Assembly (NCBI GenBank): GCA_963738625.1 | Contig: CAVTXH010000003.1 | Span: 744,001 to 808,000 of the forward strand | Length of the DNA stretch: 64,000 nt | Reading direction: 5' to 3' | DNA from: UBA7672 sp963738625 | Lineage (GTDB): Bacteria; Pseudomonadota; Alphaproteobacteria; Caulobacterales; Hyphomonadaceae | Part shown: in pieces, positions 60,842 to 64,000 of the stretch | Layout: every line of letters begins with the position of its first letter | Numbering within the stretch: the stretch's first letter is position 1 | Notes under the pieces: model-generated | What the model saw: only the letters and a program-made list of their open reading frames with translations | What the model was told of the DNA's origin: nothing | The model's database searches: none | Made by a program: the position numbers and the translations under genes

Positions 60842-62038
60842 CTATTGCGTAGTAAAATACTCGATCAGGGCGTCTGCCGCGACGGCGCCGACAGCGCGGG
60901 CTTCGGCCGGAGAAATCTGGTCCCACAATTCTACAGTAATGCCGGGGGCTTTCAGAGCCTCGAGCGCCCAGCCTTTCGCCGTGCCGCCATTGCCGTTGTG
61001 GGCAAAGCTCCACTCGGGCGGGCTCGCCAGCGTGCGGTCGAACCTGTCCTTCAGCGAGGACAGGAAACCGATGGTCGGCGACGGCGCATCGAGCGGCGGA
61101 GCGTAGATCACCGTGCGGTCGGTGGAGTGGAAATCGATCAGCGAGACGACGCGGCGCCCGCCCGCCTGCTCCTTGATCCACGCGGACAGCGCGCGGGTTT
61201 CCGGCTGGGTGAACTGGCTCCAATCGCGGTTGAGGTCCATGCCGCCGGCGTTAAGGCGCCAGTGGCCGCCATCGACGCCATCCGGGTTCGGCATGGGCGC
61301 AAGGATGATGCGGTTGCGGGCGCGGAAGGAATTCGCCGCCGCGTCCCTGCGGCCGATCAGGCGCTCGACGAAACCACGATAGGCCTCCTGCCCCGTCGTT
61401 TCAGGCGGATGCTGGCGCGTCAGCATGACCACGGCGTCGATGCCGCCGCCGCCGACAAAGCCGATCAGCGGGCGGCCTTCCAGCGACTTGCCATAGCGCT
61501 CCTCGCGGAAGCCCTGGCCCATCAGCGCCCGGCGGGTCCATTCGACATTGTCGCGCGAGGGCGAAAGAGGCTGGCCCGCCACCCAGAGCGCGCCCTTGGG
61601 CAGATCAAGCCTGAGGCTGGCGCGGGTCTTCTTCTCGTTCAGCGTCACCCGGTCAGTCGAAAGCATCGTCCAGCGGACGCCGTCGGTGCTGATGAAGGGC
61701 GAATAGCGGTGATTGTAGTCACTGTAGTCCAACGTCACCGCCAGCTCGCGCGGCTTGTCGGACGAGATGCGGAAGGCGAACCACGGAGACGGGTTGATGC
61801 CTTCGACAGCGGCAGGCTCGTGGTCGACGGAAATGACAACGCCGCCATCAGGCGTGATGATGCAGTCGTGGCGGCCTGCGGATGGGAAGGCCGCATCGAC
61901 GATGACGCCAGGCTCGACACAGATCGATTCACGAGACGCGACGTGACCCGGCAGGAGTGAGCATCCGGCCAAGCCAGATGCAGCAAGGCCGGAAGCGGCC
62001 AATGCGCGAGCAACCCGTTCAACGGCGGCAGGCTTCAA
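60842..62038 (-). CDS. M14-family zinc carboxypeptidase, lipoprotein
   Basis: The 398-aa protein has an N-terminal beta domain (about 40-160), then a carboxypeptidase domain of the cytosolic-carboxypeptidase-like M14 type. Zinc ligands are His210 and Glu213 in TRQHPPE and His304 in DFHSTD; Arg and Asn of DLNRDW bind substrate; the general base Glu is in ITVELWDQ. The start is TTG 62038, chosen because TGGAGG lies 7 nt upstream and because it opens a lipoprotein signal (ASGLAGC, Cys26). It likely trims peptides at the cell surface or periplasm, complementing the M2 enzyme. Confidence 0.88.
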   Translation of the reverse strand: MKPAAVERVARALAASGLAASGLAGCSLLPGHVASRESICVEPGVIVDAAFPSAGRHDCIITPDGGVVISVDHEPAAVEGINPSPWFAFRISSDKPRELAVTLDYSDYNHRYSPFISTDGVRWTMLSTDRVTLNEKKTRASLRLDLPKGALWVAGQPLSPSRDNVEWTRRALMGQGFREERYGKSLEGRPLIGFVGGGGIDAVVMLTRQHPPETTGQEAYRGFVERLIGRRDAAANSFRARNRIILAPMPNPDGVDGGHWRLNAGGMDLNRDWSQFTQPETRALSAWIKEQAGGRRVVSLIDFHSTDRTVIYAPPLDAPSPTIGFLSSLKDRFDRTLASPPEWSFAHNGNGGTAKGWALEALKAPGITVELWDQISPAEARAVGAVAADALIEYFTTQ

Positions 62039-62158
62039 GCGAAGGCCTCCAGTCCGACCCGAATCCGGCTTACCTTCGATAAAACCCGCCGGATAGCGAT
62101 TCGGTGCAGTCCCCTGTGCATGAGCGACAACCTGTCGCCTCAAAGTCACCTTCCGGCG

Positions 62159-64000
62159 CTAGAAAGACTTGCGAAAGTTCACATAGAGGAAGCGGCCGGC
62201 AGGATTATGCAGGTCGCCGAGATACCCGAAATTCGTGTCGGCCAAAGGCGGCGTCTCGTTGGAGACGTTGCGCGCGCCAACGCGCACGCGCAGCGGCTTG
62301 TCGGTGTCGTGGCCGAATTCGTACTGCGCATAGAGATTGTGCGTCTGGTACGAGTCGATGATCCACGGATCGCCGGTCGAACTCAGCACGACGCCCTGGT
62401 CCTCGACATCGCCCACATAAGAGGTGAACCAGCCGGCGCCCCACGCACCCTTGCGCCAGGTGAGCGCGGAGGTGTAGCGCCATTCGGGCCTGCCGAAATC
62501 ACGGACGAGATCGCCCTGCCCGCCGACGGTGAGCTGCGCGGGGATGAGCCCGTCGGCGACCGCCTGGTTGATCTCGGCGCCATCGGGCGAGACCGACTGG
62601 AAGAACTTGTCGAGGAAGGCGGCGTTGATGCGGAACGAGAAGTCGCCCAGCGGCGTGTCGTCGAGATCGTAGTAGAGGCCGAAGTCCCAGCCCTGCACCG
62701 CGCGCTCGTCGAGGTTGAGATAGTTGTCGTCGACGAAGCGCACATCGCCGACGGCCGCAAGGCCGGTGTTCTGGAAGTCGAGCTGGTCCTGCGCATCGGG
62801 AGCGTTGCGGACGACGGCCGGGTTGCTGCCGCCATTCTGCCCGGTCACGCGGCGCACGTAGTCGAGCAGGATGTGGTTGTCGTCGCCGAAGATGCCGATG
62901 ACATTGGTCTGCTCGATGCGCCACCAGTCGGCGGTGAAGGTGATCTTGCCGAACTCCTCTGGAATGAAGCTGCTTTCGAACACCACGCCGTAGGTGAGGT
63001 TGGTCGACTCCTCTGGCTCGAGATCGACGCTGCCGGCGCGGTTGGAGATGACCGACTGGGAGCGGCCGGGGCATGTGGTGGTGAACTGCGCTGGCGTGAT
63101 GCGGCCGGCGCGGCGGTCGGCTTCGCAGAAGACAAGATCGGTGCGGTTGTTGGAGCGCTGCAGGCCGCTTTCATACTGCTGCTGCAGGTTGGGCGCGCGG
63201 AAGCCTTCCGACCAGGCCGAGCGAAACAGAAGGAAATCGAGCGGGCGCCAGGACAGCGCGATCTTCGGCTTGGTGACCGAGCCGAACGTATCGAAATTCT
63301 CGTAGCGCGCGGCAAGCTGCATATCGACCGACTGGACGAGCGGGATGGTCATGTCCTCGGAGACCAGCGGCACGGCGAATTCGACATAGGCCGACTGGAC
63401 GTTGCGGCTGCCGCGCGTGTCGAGCGAGCCGGAATTGCCCTGCAGATCGTTCACCACCGTCGGCGGCGTGTTGTTGATGATGTCGTCGAAGGTGACTGTC
63501 CCGTCCTGGCGCTGATCGCGGTCGTCGCGGATCGTCTCGCGGCGGACTTCGATGCCGATGGCGGCGCCGATATCGCCTGCCCAGATGGAGAGGAGATCGG
63601 GGCGCGAGAGCTTTAGGTCCCACGACGCCAGCGTCGTCGTGTTGCGGCGGAAGACCGGGACGGTGATGTCCTCGATGGTCGCCGCGAGGCTGGGCGTGCA
63701 ATCGCCGGCGCCGAAGGCGGGAATGCAACCGCCGTTGAACGGGTTGTAAGCGTCCGGCGTCGAACGGGCGAGCGCCTGCTGGAACAGCGTGTTGGAGATG
63801 CGGTTCTCCTTGTCCTCGCTGTTGGCCATTGTGTAGAGCAGCGCGGTTTCCCAATCCCAGTTCGCGAAGTCGCCACGCAGGCCGACGAGGGCGCGGGTCG
63901 AGAGGTTCTCGACTTCGGTCTTGCGCGGACCCGCGTCGATCGGCCGGTAGGCAGCTGTGCCGGTGAGCGAGCCGAGCACGAGATCGAGACCGCCGGTGGG
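62159..64000 (-). CDS. TonB-dependent receptor, C-terminal part (runs off the window)
   Basis: The frame is open from the window edge to its stop at 62159-62161 and covers about 613 residues of the beta barrel. Alternating aromatic strands such as NLTYGVVFESSFIPEEFGKI, FRSAWSEGFRAPNLQQQYES and LRVRVGARNVSNETPPLADT are typical, and the last residues FLYVNFRKSF give the terminal Phe needed for BAM recognition. A Cys pair loop (GGCIPAFGAGDC) is present. The plug domain and signal peptide lie outside the window. Such receptors import siderophores, B12 or oligosaccharides; the ligand is unknown. Confidence 0.92.
   Translation of the reverse strand, partial: PTGGLDLVLGSLTGTAAYRPIDAGPRKTEVENLSTRALVGLRGDFANWDWETALLYTMANSEDKENRISNTLFQQALARSTPDAYNPFNGGCIPAFGAGDCTPSLAATIEDITVPVFRRNTTTLASWDLKLSRPDLLSIWAGDIGAAIGIEVRRETIRDDRDQRQDGTVTFDDIINNTPPTVVNDLQGNSGSLDTRGSRNVQSAYVEFAVPLVSEDMTIPLVQSVDMQLAARYENFDTFGSVTKPKIALSWRPLDFLLFRSAWSEGFRAPNLQQQYESGLQRSNNRTDLVFCEADRRAGRITPAQFTTTCPGRSQSVISNRAGSVDLEPEESTNLTYGVVFESSFIPEEFGKITFTADWWRIEQTNVIGIFGDDNHILLDYVRRVTGQNGGSNPAVVRNAPDAQDQLDFQNTGLAAVGDVRFVDDNYLNLDERAVQGWDFGLYYDLDDTPLGDFSFRINAAFLDKFFQSVSPDGAEINQAVADGLIPAQLTVGGQGDLVRDFGRPEWRYTSALTWRKGAWGAGWFTSYVGDVEDQGVVLSSTGDPWIIDSYQTHNLYAQYEFGHDTDKPLRVRVGARNVSNETPPLADTNFGYLGDLHNPAGRFLYVNFRKSF

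Overview
The window is a GC-rich, gene-dense stretch of an alphaproteobacterial chromosome. Several signs agree on this. The tmRNA gene is circularly permuted (two-piece). The SspB adaptor is of the alpha type. A direct-repeat LexA box (GTTC-N7-GTTC) precedes recN. A near-consensus CtrA site lies upstream of ftsZ. There is also a NodT-type outer-membrane factor and the alphaproteobacterial neighbourhoods lpxC / bamD / recN / ligA and ddl-ftsQ-ftsA-ftsZ. A Caulobacterales or Hyphomonadaceae-like organism is the best inference, but the genus cannot be named from sequence alone. No prophage, insertion sequence, CRISPR array or rRNA operon is visible; both window ends cut genes.

Layout. 0-11 kb holds small metabolic and stress genes: aquaporin, VOC protein, OsmC, an operon of a PLP sulfhydrylase/lyase with a cytochrome P450 and an unknown protein, a GST, a heme-dependent N-demethylase-like protein overlapping a variant MUG glycosylase, and a TetR regulator. 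The tmRNA gene (about 2.43-2.76 kb) and sspB (6.9 kb) sit in the same section; their products act together on ssrA-tagged proteins. 11-20 kb is rich in exported proteins (esterase, extensin-like, coiled-coil protein, Tat-type amine oxidase). It also holds a micro-ORF with a perfect Shine-Dalgarno and a terminator, tRNA-Leu(CAA), a YqaA-type membrane protein and the overlapping pair dsbB-coq7. 20-29 kb holds housekeeping genes: CE15-like esterase, ispG, a RodZ-like protein, ptsP, lysC and divergent ubiG.

29.6-30.65 kb is a 1-kb gene-free stretch. Its first third is a mosaic of dispersed-type inverted repeats. The rest is an unusually dense series of perfect hairpins, one with a GNRA-type loop, and is the best candidate here for an undescribed structured RNA or repeat element. 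30.6-44.2 kb is the cell-envelope, division and repair block: recN-ligA behind a LexA box, a periplasmic peroxiredoxin, bamD, a DUF4349 lipoprotein, lpxC, an Rsm22-like methyltransferase, then ddl-ftsQ-ftsA-ftsZ with overlapping genes. murB and murC are not next to ddl.

44.8-53.6 kb has an OmpA-like protein, a membrane coiled-coil protein ending in a helix-hairpin-helix domain, a degenerate ABC ATPase, and a complete MacA-MacB(ATPase)-MacB(permease)-NodT export operon. 53.7-64 kb is mostly secreted hydrolases and lipoproteins: an M2 dipeptidase, a PHP-type CehA/McbA metallohydrolase, an esterase, an M14 carboxypeptidase and the 3' part of a TonB-dependent receptor. This suggests a heterotroph that scavenges peptides and polymers.
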